Shown piece by piece: positions 35,149 to 43,749 of a stretch of DNA of 64,000 nucleotides; within the stretch, counting starts at the first letter, position 1, and every line of letters starts with the position of its first letter. The position numbers were made by a program, and so were the translations under genes. The stretch covers positions 1 through 64,000 of the forward strand of contig CAYRVF010000008.1 in assembly GCA_964427535.1 (NCBI GenBank), written 5' to 3'. The notes under the pieces were generated by a model, which saw only the letters and a program-made list of their open reading frames with translations, searched no databases and was not told the origin of the DNA. This DNA comes from CAYRVF01 sp964427535 (lineage in GTDB: Bacteria > Chloroflexota > Ktedonobacteria > Ktedonobacterales > JADMIN01).

Positions 35149-35276
35149 GTCGAGCAGTGCTCCTTCGTAATCTCAGGAATGCCTTGCCGTTGAGGCATCT
35201 CTCGTCGGGGGTGAGTGGCGCGTACACGTGAGTGCTCGGTCAAGACCCGGACTTTTCGGGCGCGACCACTTCCCTA

Positions 35277-35285
35277 TGATATAAT
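35277..35285 (+). promoter_or_regulatory. Extended -10 promoter element before lepB
   Basis: TGATATAAT (TGn plus a perfect TATAAT at 35280-35285), 80 bases before the lepB ATG. No convincing -35 is seen, which is tolerable for an extended -10. It is the best TATAAT on this strand in the region. Confidence 0.55.
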
Positions 35286-35364
35286 ATGGCTCGTCAAAGG
35301 GCCTGCCGACGAGGGAACGGTGCAGCGACACTGACGGTGACATTACAAGATAAGGGATTTCGTC

Positions 35365-35994
35365 ATGGGCCGTGAGGTATATCGCGCCGACGCGGATGAT
35401 CGTGGGGTTGTGCTGCCAGGAGGCGCGAACGCGAGCCACCAGCATAACTCGCTGATTCGCGAAGTGCTTCAGACGATTATCCTCACCGCGCTCGTGTTTT
35501 TCGTGGTGCGCCTCGCCGTGCAGCCAACGCTTGTCAGCGGTCCGAGCATGGAGCCAGGGTTGTACACCGGCGACTGGGTCATGGTCAATAAGCTGGCCTA
35601 CACCTTTGGTGCCCCGCAGCGGGGTGATGTGATCGTCTTTCACCCGCCGTCGGACCCGTCGGAGCTCTACGTCAAGCGGCTGATTGGGCTGCCAGGCGAT
35701 ACCGTTACCGTGACGTCGTCGGCGGTGTATGTCAACAACGACAAGCTCAGCGAGCCCTATATCTATCCTCTCACCGGAAGCGAAGTCGAGAACCCGCAGG
35801 CGGTGCCGCCGCTGAAGCTGGCTCCCGGCCAGTATTTCATGATGGGCGACCATCGCCAGGACAGCAATGATTCGCGCGTGTTTGGTCCGGTGCCGAAGCA
35901 AAATATTGTCGGCAAGGCCCAGGCGGTCTTCTGGCCGGTGAACAAATGGGAGTTCGTGCCCACATATCCAAATGTCTTCTCCGGCGTGAAGTAG
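35365..35994 (+). CDS. lepB: Signal peptidase I
   Basis: Membrane serine protease that removes signal peptides from exported proteins. The 209-residue protein has a cytoplasmic N-terminus, one transmembrane helix (about residues 32-52), catalytic serine S61 in SGPSMEP, the general base lysine K104 in YVKRLIGLPGD, and the GDHRQDSNDSR box. All type I signal peptidase boxes are intact. It is followed 80 bases downstream by a paralogue lacking the catalytic pair, so the two were probably formed by tandem duplication. Confidence 0.95.
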   Translation: MGREVYRADADDRGVVLPGGANASHQHNSLIREVLQTIILTALVFFVVRLAVQPTLVSGPSMEPGLYTGDWVMVNKLAYTFGAPQRGDVIVFHPPSDPSELYVKRLIGLPGDTVTVTSSAVYVNNDKLSEPYIYPLTGSEVENPQAVPPLKLAPGQYFMMGDHRQDSNDSRVFGPVPKQNIVGKAQAVFWPVNKWEFVPTYPNVFSGVK

Positions 35995-36074
35995 GTCCAT
36001 TGGTGGAGGAAGCGCCCCGGCGCGACGGGTGCGCGCTATCGAGCTGGTAACAGGGGTGGGGAAGGGAGCCGTGT

Positions 36075-36683
36075 GTGCGCCGGATGGAGAGTATGCCAGT
36101 GCATCGGGCGGTGGCGGAGCAGCGCGCGCACCTGGCGCGTGAGATTCTCGAAGTATTGCTCTTCGCGGGCCTCATCCTTTTTATCGTCCATTTCGCCGTC
36201 GACTCCGTCCGGATTGCGGACACGATCATGAGTCCGGAGCTACAGCCAGACCAGATCGTCCTCGTCAACAGCAAGGCGTATGCGTTCGGAGGACCGAGCC
36301 GGGGAGACGTCGTGCTCATGGCGAACCCGCAGGACCCCACGCAGCAGGTGTTGCGGCGCGTGATCGCCGTGCCAGGAGATACGCTGTCGTTGACGGCGAC
36401 CTCGGTGATCGTGGACGGCGTGACTCTCAAAGAGCCGTACATCAACGTGCCCGCTGGACAGGCGCAGAATAATATCGTGCTCTCGCCGAAAACGCTCGGC
36501 CCCAACGAATATTACGTGCTCGGCGACAACCGAGTGCAGAGCGGCGGAAGCGACTCGCGCAGTTTTGGCATCGTGCCGGCACAAAACATTGTGGGGAAGG
36601 CGGTCATGGTCTTCTGGCCGTTTAGCGCATTCCACTGGATCTCATCGTACTCCAGCGTATTCTCGAACGTGCATGGGCGCTGA
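36075..36683 (+). CDS. Signal peptidase I paralogue without the catalytic Ser/Lys pair
   Basis: The 202-residue protein aligns along its length with the LepB encoded just upstream: one N-terminal membrane helix (residues 23-43), IVLVNSKAYAFGGPSRGDVV, RRVIAVPGD and GDNRVQSGGSDSRSFG. At the nucleophile position the neighbour's SGPSMEP is ADTIMSPEL, so S61 is replaced by I51. The lysine of VKRLIGLPGD is replaced by R94 in LRRVIAVPGD. A serine two places on (S53) is out of register. It should be inactive as a classic Ser/Lys protease. The start is GTG 36075 with AAGGGAG six bases upstream. The reading frame is intact and the fold motifs are kept, which argues for a selected non-catalytic role. 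Confidence 0.85.
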   Translation: MRRMESMPVHRAVAEQRAHLAREILEVLLFAGLILFIVHFAVDSVRIADTIMSPELQPDQIVLVNSKAYAFGGPSRGDVVLMANPQDPTQQVLRRVIAVPGDTLSLTATSVIVDGVTLKEPYINVPAGQAQNNIVLSPKTLGPNEYYVLGDNRVQSGGSDSRSFGIVPAQNIVGKAVMVFWPFSAFHWISSYSSVFSNVHGR

Positions 36684-36746
36684 GGTTTCATACGGTCAGC
36701 GACGCGGCGGGTGGCACCAGCGCGGCCGCGAAAGGATAGCCGTCTG

Positions 36747-37718
36747 ATGCTGTCGCAGCCCTGGAACGTCCTCCTCGCTGAAATGGGCGCCATTTTGATC
36801 GTGCTGCTGGTGGCGCTCCTGGCGTTCACCTATCGCCAGGCACTTGATCTGCTGCGTCCGCGCCGCCGGCCATTAGAGGTGCTGCCCGAGGATGTCGGAC
36901 TGACGCTCGAAGAGGTGCGCATCCCGTCGCCACGTGGCCTGCTCGCGGCGTGGTACCTGCCCGCCACGAACGGCTGCACGCTCATCTGCTGCCACGGCAT
37001 CCACGACAATCGCGGCCAGTGGCTGCGGCAAATCGCCCTCTTACACGCGCGTGGCGGATATGGCGCCCTGCTCTTCGATTTCGCCGGGCACGGACAGAGC
37101 GAGGGTAGCCAGGTGACCTATGGCCTGCGCGAGCAGGAGGACGTCGCGGCGGTGGTGGACTACCTGCACGGGCGGGGCGATGTCGATATGGAATGCATTG
37201 GTCTGCTTGGATATTCGCTTGGCGCCATCACTGGCGTGCTCGCGGCGGCCCGCATGCCAGTCTTCAAGGCGGTCGTGTTGGAGAGTGGCTTTGCCGATCT
37301 GCCACGCGACGTCGGCGCACTCTTCACCAAGTTTACCGCCCTGCCCGCGTTCCCACTCGTCCGGCTCGTCATCTTCTGGGGGCAGCGCATTGCCTCGGTG
37401 CGCCTCTCGGATATTCGCCCGGCTCGCGTCATCGGGCAGATCAGTCCGCGCGCGGTCTTCATCATCTCCGATCTCAAGGATGCGCTTGCCAACGAGCCGT
37501 ATGACGGAGAGCACCTATACGCGGCCGCCGGAGAGCCGAAGCGGTTCTGGCAGGTGCCTGAGGCGCAGCACGTGGCGGCATTCGCCGACCATCCAGACGA
37601 GTGGATCGAGCGCGTGGGCGACTTCCTCGATACCTATCTTGCCCAATTGGCTTCGCGAGTGGCACGGACACAACACGCGGCGCAGACACTCTCCTCAGCG
37701 GACGAACTCTCGGACTGA
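36747..37718 (+). CDS. Membrane-anchored alpha/beta hydrolase
   Basis: The 323-residue protein has an N-terminal membrane helix (about residues 8-28) and then an alpha/beta-hydrolase domain: CCHGIHDNRGQW, DFAGHGQSEG, nucleophile serine in LLGYSLGAITG, and a late histidine in PEAQHVAAF. The acid residue is probably in IISDLKDAL. It resembles the YqkD/BAAT-like hydrolases of Gram-positives, and its substrate is unknown. AAGGAT precedes the ATG at 36747. It is 63 bases after the second signal peptidase gene and likely in the same transcript. Confidence 0.82.
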   Translation: MLSQPWNVLLAEMGAILIVLLVALLAFTYRQALDLLRPRRRPLEVLPEDVGLTLEEVRIPSPRGLLAAWYLPATNGCTLICCHGIHDNRGQWLRQIALLHARGGYGALLFDFAGHGQSEGSQVTYGLREQEDVAAVVDYLHGRGDVDMECIGLLGYSLGAITGVLAAARMPVFKAVVLESGFADLPRDVGALFTKFTALPAFPLVRLVIFWGQRIASVRLSDIRPARVIGQISPRAVFIISDLKDALANEPYDGEHLYAAAGEPKRFWQVPEAQHVAAFADHPDEWIERVGDFLDTYLAQLASRVARTQHAAQTLSSADELSD

Positions 37719-37782
37719 TTCGCGCTCGTTCCTGTCGGTAGATTAGCCTGACGATGCCTGGTGCGATACAATGAAGAGTTGG

Positions 37783-37856
37783 GCAGAGCCTAACCCCGTA
37801 CCCCCCCCCGTACCCCCTTCCCTTGAGGGAAGGGGTCGCTGTTTGGGGGTGATGGC
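37783..37856. repeat. C-rich intergenic hairpin repeat, copy 2
   Basis: CCCCTTCCC (37814-37822), TTGA, GGGAAGGGG (37827-37835), preceded by CTAACCCC and a long C run. It resembles the element after glpD in stem, loop start and flank. It lies between a hydrolase gene and mutM. Confidence 0.68.
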
Positions 37857-37921
37857 GGATAGCTACAGTACAATTGGTGTGCGGACCACGGCGGGACGGG
37901 TGCGGCGATCCGGAGGACAGT

Positions 37922-38806
37922 ATGCCTGAGCTTCCTGAGGTAGAGTATGTCGCGCGGCAGCTCCGCGACGATCTGATTGGCCGTCGCATCACCAGGGCGG
38001 AGGTGCTCTGGGCACGGGCGGTCGAGGGCATGGATCCGGCGGACTTCGTCGCGCGTGTCACAGACCGGGTGGTGACGTCTGTAGGGCGACGGGCGAAGTA
38101 TCTGATTCTCACGCTCGACGATGGGCAGCAATTGCTGATTCACCGGCGGATGTCGGGGAATCTCGTGTTCGCCGAGGCTGACCCCGAGGAGCCATACGCC
38201 CGTGTTGTCTTCACGCTGGATGATGGGCGCCGCTTGGTCTACACGGATCCCCGCAAGTTCGGCAGAGTCACCCTGCACGACGCCGAGCATCCGCATCCTG
38301 CCTTGAGCCAGCTCGGGCCAGAACCGTTGGAAGCGGCGTTCACTCCCGAGGTGTTGGCGCAGCGGCTGGCGGGCACCCGGCGCGCGATCAAGGCGGCGCT
38401 GCTCGACCAGACGGTCGTCGCGGGTCTGGGAAATATCTACGCGGATGAAGCTTTGTTTCTGGCGCGCATTCATCCGCTGCGGCCTGCGTCGTCGCTCACC
38501 CGACGTGAAGTCGTGGCGCTACATGCTGGCATCCAGCGGGCATTGATGACGGGCATCGAGCATGGCGGCACAACATTCGGCCGCCACCGCGACGCCTACA
38601 ACGAAGCCGGACGGAACCTCGACCACGTGCAAGTCTACCAGCGCACCGGTCAGCAGTGCCCGCGCTGCGGGCGTCCGATTGAACGCATCGTCATCGGGCA
38701 GCGGGGGACGCACTTCTGCCCACATTGCCAGCGTGCCGCGCGCGACGCGCGCGGCACATCCGCTAACGTCTCCGTGGCGCCAGCTCAGACGCCCCCAGCG
38801 GTCTAG
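37922..38806 (+). CDS. mutM: Formamidopyrimidine-DNA glycosylase
   Basis: Removes 8-oxoguanine and formamidopyrimidines and nicks the abasic site. The 294-residue protein starts with the catalytic MPELPEVE (P2 and E3), has the lysine in DGQQLLIHRRMSG, the helix-two-turn-helix VVAGLGNIYADEALF, and a C-terminal zinc finger CPRCG ... CPHC. The start at 37922 is fixed because the N-terminal proline must be residue 2, and GGAGGACAG lies upstream. A 35-residue tail follows the finger. Its stop overlaps the convergent ligase stop in CTAG. Confidence 0.96.
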   Translation: MPELPEVEYVARQLRDDLIGRRITRAEVLWARAVEGMDPADFVARVTDRVVTSVGRRAKYLILTLDDGQQLLIHRRMSGNLVFAEADPEEPYARVVFTLDDGRRLVYTDPRKFGRVTLHDAEHPHPALSQLGPEPLEAAFTPEVLAQRLAGTRRAIKAALLDQTVVAGLGNIYADEALFLARIHPLRPASSLTRREVVALHAGIQRALMTGIEHGGTTFGRHRDAYNEAGRNLDHVQVYQRTGQQCPRCGRPIERIVIGQRGTHFCPHCQRAARDARGTSANVSVAPAQTPPAV

Positions 38807-40083
38807 GCGAGAGGCGTACTTGAGCCGGTTGATGCCTGCGCTGACGACGTGACGTGTGGCACCGCGCTCTCGGTGAGACGCAGCCCAAGCACCGCCGCGA
38901 GTTCGATTAGGGTGCTCGCGTGCGTGAGGTCGTCTTCGCTGGATGCTGTGCGGGCAAGGTCGGCGAGGACATCGAGTGCGGCGGGCGTATCGAGGTCGTT
39001 TTCGAGCGCCGCAAAGAATCGCTGTCGCGCCTTGTTGGCTCCTTCGTCATCCACAACAGCGCTCGCCTGGAGATTGTTCGCGCCTGAGAGTAGCGAGGCC
39101 GCGGCACTGAACGAACCAGCCAGCTCGGCGCAGCGGTTCATGTCGTCCTCGGTGTATTCCCAGGGCTTGTGGTAGTGGTGCGAGAGCAGCATCACCCGCA
39201 CAGCGTCGGCTGAGTACGTCTGGAGCAGATCGCGCACGAGCACGAGATTGCCGAGGGACTTGCTCATCTTCTCGCCCTGATAGGCGACCATCGCGCAGTG
39301 CATCCAGATCTGGACGAACGGGCGCTCGCCAGTGGCGTGCTCACTCTGTGCGATCTCGCAGGTGTGATGCGGGAAGATGAGGTCGGTGCCGCCGCCGTGG
39401 ATATCGATGCGCGGGCCGAGGTAGTGGTTCGCCATGGCGCTGCACTCGATGTGCCAGCCCGGACGTCCCGGTCCCCATGGACTCGGCCACGCCGGCTCGC
39501 CGGGCTGCTGATGCTGCCAGAGCACGAAGTCGAGCGGGTCGCGCTTGTGCGGATCGTTGGGGAAGTTGCCGCGCTCATTGGCGACGGCGAGCAGCGTCTC
39601 GTAGCCAGTGAGGCCCACTGCTGCCGCGAGCGCGCCGTAGTCTGGATCGGATGCGACGCTGTAATATACCCAGCCGTCGTTCTCGTAGGCGTAACCCCGC
39701 TCCAGCAGAATGCGAATGAACTCGATCATGCCCGGAATCTCGTTCGTGGCGTGCACGTAGTGAGTCGGCAGCTCGACGTTGAGGTCGCGGAGATCTTCGA
39801 GATAGCGGTCGGTCTCGCGCCTGCCCAGTTCGTCCCAGGGTACGCCCACCTCGCGGGCCTTGCGCAGGATGTCGTCGTCGATATCGGTGACGTTCTGCAC
39901 GTAATTGACTGGCGTGCCTTGCGAGCGGAGATAGCGCACGAGCGTGTCATAGGTTACGTTGAGAAAGGCGTGTCCGAGGTGCGTCGTGTCGTATGGCGTG
40001 ATGCCGCAGACGTAGAGTCTGACGGCGTCTCCGAGGGGGCGCAGTGGCTCGACCTGTTGACTCAATGTATTGAACAGCCTCAC
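38803..40083 (-). CDS. Cysteine ligase of the CysS/MshC family, MshC-like
   Basis: The 426-residue class I synthetase fold activates cysteine. The zinc and HIGH region reads YVCGITPYDTTHLGHA, which is the MshC form (CGITPYDATHLGHA) and not the CysS form (CGPTVYDYxHIGNAR). WPSPWGPGRPGWHIECSA and KMSKSLGNLVLV are also MshC-like, while FPHHTCEIAQSE is closer to CysS. The anticodon-binding C-terminus of CysS is not recognisable, and the protein ends soon after NDLDTPAALDVL, as MshC does. It could be a mycothiol-type ligase or an unusual cysteinyl-tRNA synthetase. GTG 40083 is used, with AAGGGAG upstream; tatD ends four bases before. Confidence 0.8.
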   Translation of the reverse strand: MRLFNTLSQQVEPLRPLGDAVRLYVCGITPYDTTHLGHAFLNVTYDTLVRYLRSQGTPVNYVQNVTDIDDDILRKAREVGVPWDELGRRETDRYLEDLRDLNVELPTHYVHATNEIPGMIEFIRILLERGYAYENDGWVYYSVASDPDYGALAAAVGLTGYETLLAVANERGNFPNDPHKRDPLDFVLWQHQQPGEPAWPSPWGPGRPGWHIECSAMANHYLGPRIDIHGGGTDLIFPHHTCEIAQSEHATGERPFVQIWMHCAMVAYQGEKMSKSLGNLVLVRDLLQTYSADAVRVMLLSHHYHKPWEYTEDDMNRCAELAGSFSAAASLLSGANNLQASAVVDDEGANKARQRFFAALENDLDTPAALDVLADLARTASSEDDLTHASTLIELAAVLGLRLTESAVPHVTSSAQASTGSSTPLA

Positions 40084-40087
40084 GGAC

Positions 40088-40885
40088 TTACGCTCCCTTC
40101 TCAGGCGCAGGATCTGGCAAACGGAAGAGCTGTGCCGCGTTGCGTGACGTGGCGGCAGCCAGCTCGGCGAGTGGCATCGAGCGCAACTCGGCGATGCGCG
40201 CGGCAATCAGCGCGACATGACGCGGCTCGTTACGGCGGCCACGGAATGGCGTCGGCGTCAGATATGGGCTGTCGGTCTCGACGAAGATTCGGTCGAGAGG
40301 CGCCCACGCGGCGACGTCGGCAAGTTCCGTGTTCCGCGGGAAAGTAACGGGACCCGCGAACGAGAGATAGAAACCCAGCTCAAGCGCGTCGCGGGCCATC
40401 GCACGGTCGCCGATAAAACAGTGGAAGACGCCACGCACGCCAGCGCCCTCCGAGCGGAGCAGATCAATCAGGTCCCCGTGTGACTCGCGGTTGTGCAATA
40501 TGACCGGCAGGTCGGTCTCGCGCGCGAGCTGGATCTGTCGGACGAGCGCCTGGCGCTGCACATCGCGAGGCGAGAGATCGCGGTAGTAGTCAAGCCCGAT
40601 CTCGCCCACTGCCACGACGCCGGGTGATGTGATGAGCGCCCGCTGCTCCGCGAACGCCTCGTCTGTCAACGTGGTCGCGTCGTGTGGATGCGTGCCGACT
40701 GCCGCGAAGATCACCCCCGGATATGCGTCTGCTAGCGCCACGGCGTCGCGGCTCGTAGGCACATCCATACCAGGAACGATCATTCTGGTGATACCATCAG
40801 TAAGAGCGGCATCTATCACACGTGAGCGATCTGTGTCATACTGGTGAACCTGAACGTGCGTGTGAGTATCGACCAGCACCAGCAT
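40088..40885 (-). CDS. tatD: TatD-family metal-dependent hydrolase
   Basis: TIM-barrel hydrolase of 265 residues with 3'-5' exonuclease or D-aminoacyl-tRNA-type activity reported in the family. The metal ligands are visible in LVDTHTHVQVHQYD, VGTHPHDA, VAVGEIGLDYYRD, LHNRESHGD, HCFIGD and VETDSPYLTP, the complete TatD set. It lies four bases before the MshC-like ligase gene and is surely co-transcribed with it. In many bacteria tatD follows metG; here it is linked to a cysteine ligase. Confidence 0.95.
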   Translation of the reverse strand: MLVLVDTHTHVQVHQYDTDRSRVIDAALTDGITRMIVPGMDVPTSRDAVALADAYPGVIFAAVGTHPHDATTLTDEAFAEQRALITSPGVVAVGEIGLDYYRDLSPRDVQRQALVRQIQLARETDLPVILHNRESHGDLIDLLRSEGAGVRGVFHCFIGDRAMARDALELGFYLSFAGPVTFPRNTELADVAAWAPLDRIFVETDSPYLTPTPFRGRRNEPRHVALIAARIAELRSMPLAELAAATSRNAAQLFRLPDPAPEKGA

Positions 40886-41075
40886 CCACTCCGTTCGTGT
40901 CGAGGCAACAAGAGGCTATGCGCACAAGGGGCACAACGTAGAAGTATAGGTGCCGCGCAGGCATGCTGTCAATTGGCGAACGAGCAGCGAGAGTAGCGGG
41001 CAGCGAGAGGTGTCAGAGCGGCGTCTGCCAGCTCTGCGCCATGGGGACGTGTCATCGGTGGGCAGGGGAGTTGGG

Positions 41076-42299
41076 ATGAAATTAGAGTCCAGCGGCGCGA
41101 CATCGTATCGACAACTGTTCGGCGTGTCTGGGTTCTCGCGATTGGCCGTTGGCACGGTGCTCGCGCGGACCGCCGTGCAGCTCTGGCAGGTCGCGCTGGT
41201 GCTCTTCGTCTTACAGCGTTACCACTCGCCGGTGCTCGCCGGTGTCGCGAGTTTTCTGAGTATCGCGCCGGGGCTGGCCGTCAGCCCGGTCGCGGGCGCC
41301 CTACTCGACCGCCACGGCCGGTTGCGGCTGATTCTGCTCGATTACGGCATCGCGGCCAGCGCGCTGGTGCTAGTGTTCGCGCTGGAGCGTGGCGCTGTAC
41401 TCAGCCCGGCGCTGCTGCTGCCAATCGTCGCACTCAGTTCGCTCACCGGCCCCCTCAGCGCCAGCGGCACACGCACGCTCTTTCCGCTGATCGTCCCGCG
41501 TGGGTTGTGGGACCGGGCGAATGCTATCGACAGTGGAAGCCAGGCGCTCGCCACCGTTGTCGGGCCCGCGCTCGCCGGTTTTCTGGTGGCGTGGGTCGGC
41601 GGACCAGGCGCGTTTCTCGCGACGGCCATCGTCTACGGGTTGGCGGCGCTTGTCATCGTCGGATTAGACGATCCGCATACCGAGCGGACGACATATGATC
41701 CACTGCTCCGGGCGTCGTGGAACGCGCTGGTCTACGTGGTACGCAACGCGACGCTGCGCGGCATCATGATTACGATGTTCGTCGGCAATATCGGCTACGG
41801 CGTGTTGACAGTGGCGCTACCGGTACTCATATTCACGCGCTTCCACTGGGGCGCCGATGCCGTCGGATCGTTGTGGGCGGTGGCCGGCCTCGCGACGGTA
41901 GCGTCAGGCATCTTCGTCGGCCGTATACGGACGGAGGGTCGCGAGCGCGCGATGGTCGCCTACGGCATCGGGCTCGCGGCGATTGGCTGTGCGCTGCTGG
42001 CGGTGTCAGGGTCGGCGCTCATTCTAGTGCTCGGCATGCTTACCGTCGGTATCTCGTCCGCGCCGGTCGACATCGGCCTGTTCTCGTTGCGCCAGCGACG
42101 CACCGACCCACGCTGGTTCGGCCGCGCGTTCGCGGTCTCGATGAGCCTCAACTTCGCGGGAGCGCCCATCGGCGCGGCGCTCGGTGGCCCGATCATCGCG
42201 CATTCAGTCACGCTGGCAATCGCGCTGGCGGCGGTCGTCACGATCGGCTCATGCGCTGTGACGTTCGGCGTGATTCCGCGACATGAGGACAGAACCTAA
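41076..42299 (+). CDS. MFS transporter
   Basis: The 407-residue integral membrane protein has about 12 predicted helices, the MFS loop-2/3 signature as GALLDRHGRLRLILLD, and a second-half counterpart around GIFVGRIRTEGRERAM. This layout is typical of drug/proton antiporters of the MFS_3 (enterobactin exporter-like) group. The start at 41076 follows AGGGGAG six bases upstream; longer in-frame starts are not supported. It is a single gene with no local regulator, and the substrate is unknown. Confidence 0.88.
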   Translation: MKLESSGATSYRQLFGVSGFSRLAVGTVLARTAVQLWQVALVLFVLQRYHSPVLAGVASFLSIAPGLAVSPVAGALLDRHGRLRLILLDYGIAASALVLVFALERGAVLSPALLLPIVALSSLTGPLSASGTRTLFPLIVPRGLWDRANAIDSGSQALATVVGPALAGFLVAWVGGPGAFLATAIVYGLAALVIVGLDDPHTERTTYDPLLRASWNALVYVVRNATLRGIMITMFVGNIGYGVLTVALPVLIFTRFHWGADAVGSLWAVAGLATVASGIFVGRIRTEGRERAMVAYGIGLAAIGCALLAVSGSALILVLGMLTVGISSAPVDIGLFSLRQRRTDPRWFGRAFAVSMSLNFAGAPIGAALGGPIIAHSVTLAIALAAVVTIGSCAVTFGVIPRHEDRT

Positions 42300-42330
42300 C
42301 CCCCTGCCGCCTGCGCTTGAGAAAAGGGAT
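42294..42330. repeat. Degenerate copy of the C-rich intergenic repeat
   Basis: CCTAACCCCCTGCCGCC followed by CTTGAGAAAAGGG resembles the flank and loop of the hairpin repeat at 37783-37856, but the stem is decayed. It lies between the convergent MFS and rsmI genes, a similar setting to the copy after glpD. Confidence 0.4.
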
Positions 42331-42373
42331 ACTGAAGTGGGCAGTGAGGCCAAGGGGCGGCTACTGCGCCTCC

Positions 42374-43237
42374 TCACTTCTGCTCGGCGTCGGTGTCGCG
42401 CAGGATGAGGGCGAGGGCGTAGGTTTCGCGGCGCGAGAGGCCAAGCTCGCGGGCGGTTTCGGAGGCGGCCTCGCGGGTGCGCATGCCCTGGCGGAGTAAC
42501 TCACGCAGGCGTTCGGCGGCACGCTCTTCCTTCGACTGCTCGACGCCGGTGGGCTGCGGCTCGGTTTGGGTCGTGGCGCCCTCGACGACGATCGCGTACT
42601 CGCCGCGGGGGGCCGTCTCGAGGTAGATGTCGCGGACCTGCGAGAGGGTGCCGCGCAGCCATTGTTCGTGGACTTTCGTGAGCTCGCGGGCGATTGCCGC
42701 GCGCCGGTCGCCGAGGACGGCGAGCAGGTCATCCAGCGTGGCGCGCAGGCGGTGTGGCGCCTCGTAGAGCACGAGTGTCTGCGGTGCGGAGCGAATGGCG
42801 GCAAGCGCGTCGCGCCGCTCGACTGGACGGCGCGGCAGGAAGCCGAGGACGGTGAACTGGTCCGTTGGCAGGCCCGAGGCGATGAGCGCCGCAATGGCCG
42901 CGACGGGGCCGGGAATCGGAAAGACGTCGTGCCCGGCGTTGAGCGCGGCCCGTACGAGCTCGGTCCCGGGGTCGGAGATGCCAGGTGTGCCCGCGTCGGT
43001 CACGAGAGCAACGTCTCCGGCGGAAAGCGCTTCGAGGAGGTCGGCGACGCGCTCGCCGCCACTGTGCTGATGGTAGCTAATGGTGGGTGTCGGAATCTCA
43101 AAGTGGGTGAGAAGCTTGCGCGTGTGCCGTGTATCTTCCGCCGCGATGAGGGGGACCTCGCGGAGCACGCGCAGGGCGCGCAGGGTGATATCTTCGAGGT
43201 TGCCGATCGGCGTGGCGACGAGATAGAGCGTTCCCAT
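42374..43237 (-). CDS. rsmI: 16S rRNA (cytidine-1402-2'-O)-methyltransferase
   Basis: SAM-dependent tetrapyrrole-methylase-fold enzyme that modifies C1402 in the ribosomal P site. The 287 residues begin MGTLYLVATPIGNLEDIT and have AAEDTRHTRKLL, the SAM loop DAGTPGISDPG, and PIPGPVAAIAALIASGLPTD. A C-terminal helical extension, common in the family, covers the last 55 residues. It is the last gene of the fmdB-dtd-rsmI run, 29 bases after dtd. Confidence 0.97.
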   Translation of the reverse strand: MGTLYLVATPIGNLEDITLRALRVLREVPLIAAEDTRHTRKLLTHFEIPTPTISYHQHSGGERVADLLEALSAGDVALVTDAGTPGISDPGTELVRAALNAGHDVFPIPGPVAAIAALIASGLPTDQFTVLGFLPRRPVERRDALAAIRSAPQTLVLYEAPHRLRATLDDLLAVLGDRRAAIARELTKVHEQWLRGTLSQVRDIYLETAPRGEYAIVVEGATTQTEPQPTGVEQSKEERAAERLRELLRQGMRTREAASETARELGLSRRETYALALILRDTDAEQK

Positions 43238-43266
43238 GCGTGTATCCTCGCTCGCCAGCGGTGATG

Positions 43267-43743
43267 TTATTGTCCGGTTGGAGTTGGTCCACGCCAGAGG
43301 TCGGTATCGAGCACAATCGTCATTGGGCCATCGTTGACCAACTCTACCATCATATGCGCGCCAAAGCGACCGCCCTGCACCGGGACGCCGAGAGACTCCA
43401 GCTCACCCATGAAGTGGCGTACGAGCGGCTCGGCAACATCCGGTGAGGCGCTGCCCGTGAATCCTGGACGTCGCCCACGCCGCACGTCGGCATAGAGGGT
43501 GAACTGCGAGATGACCAGCGCACCGCCTCCGACGTCGCGCACGGAGAGGTTCGTCTTGCCGTCGGCGTCTTCGAAGATGCGCAAGCCGGCGATTTTGTCG
43601 GCGAGAAGGTGAGATTCGGACTCGCTGTCGTGTGGGCCGACACCGACGAGAATGACGAGTCCCGGTGACGGATCGAGTGTTCCGAGAACCTCGCCGTCAA
43701 CCGAGACGTGCGCTCTGCTCGATCGCTGGATCACCGCGCGCAT
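43267..43743 (-). CDS. dtd: D-aminoacyl-tRNA deacylase
   Basis: Homodimeric editing enzyme that hydrolyses D-aminoacyl-tRNA and glycyl-tRNA-Ala. The 158-residue protein has MRAVIQRSSRAHVSVDG, the SQFTLYAD motif and NDGPMT with the Gly-Pro pair that excludes L-amino acids. The usual form is NxGPVT; here Met replaces Val. Its start lies six bases after the fmdB stop, with no clear ribosome site of its own, so its translation probably depends on fmdB. Confidence 0.96.
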   Translation of the reverse strand: MRAVIQRSSRAHVSVDGEVLGTLDPSPGLVILVGVGPHDSESESHLLADKIAGLRIFEDADGKTNLSVRDVGGGALVISQFTLYADVRRGRRPGFTGSASPDVAEPLVRHFMGELESLGVPVQGGRFGAHMMVELVNDGPMTIVLDTDLWRGPTPTGQ

Positions 43744-43749
43744 GAGGTT

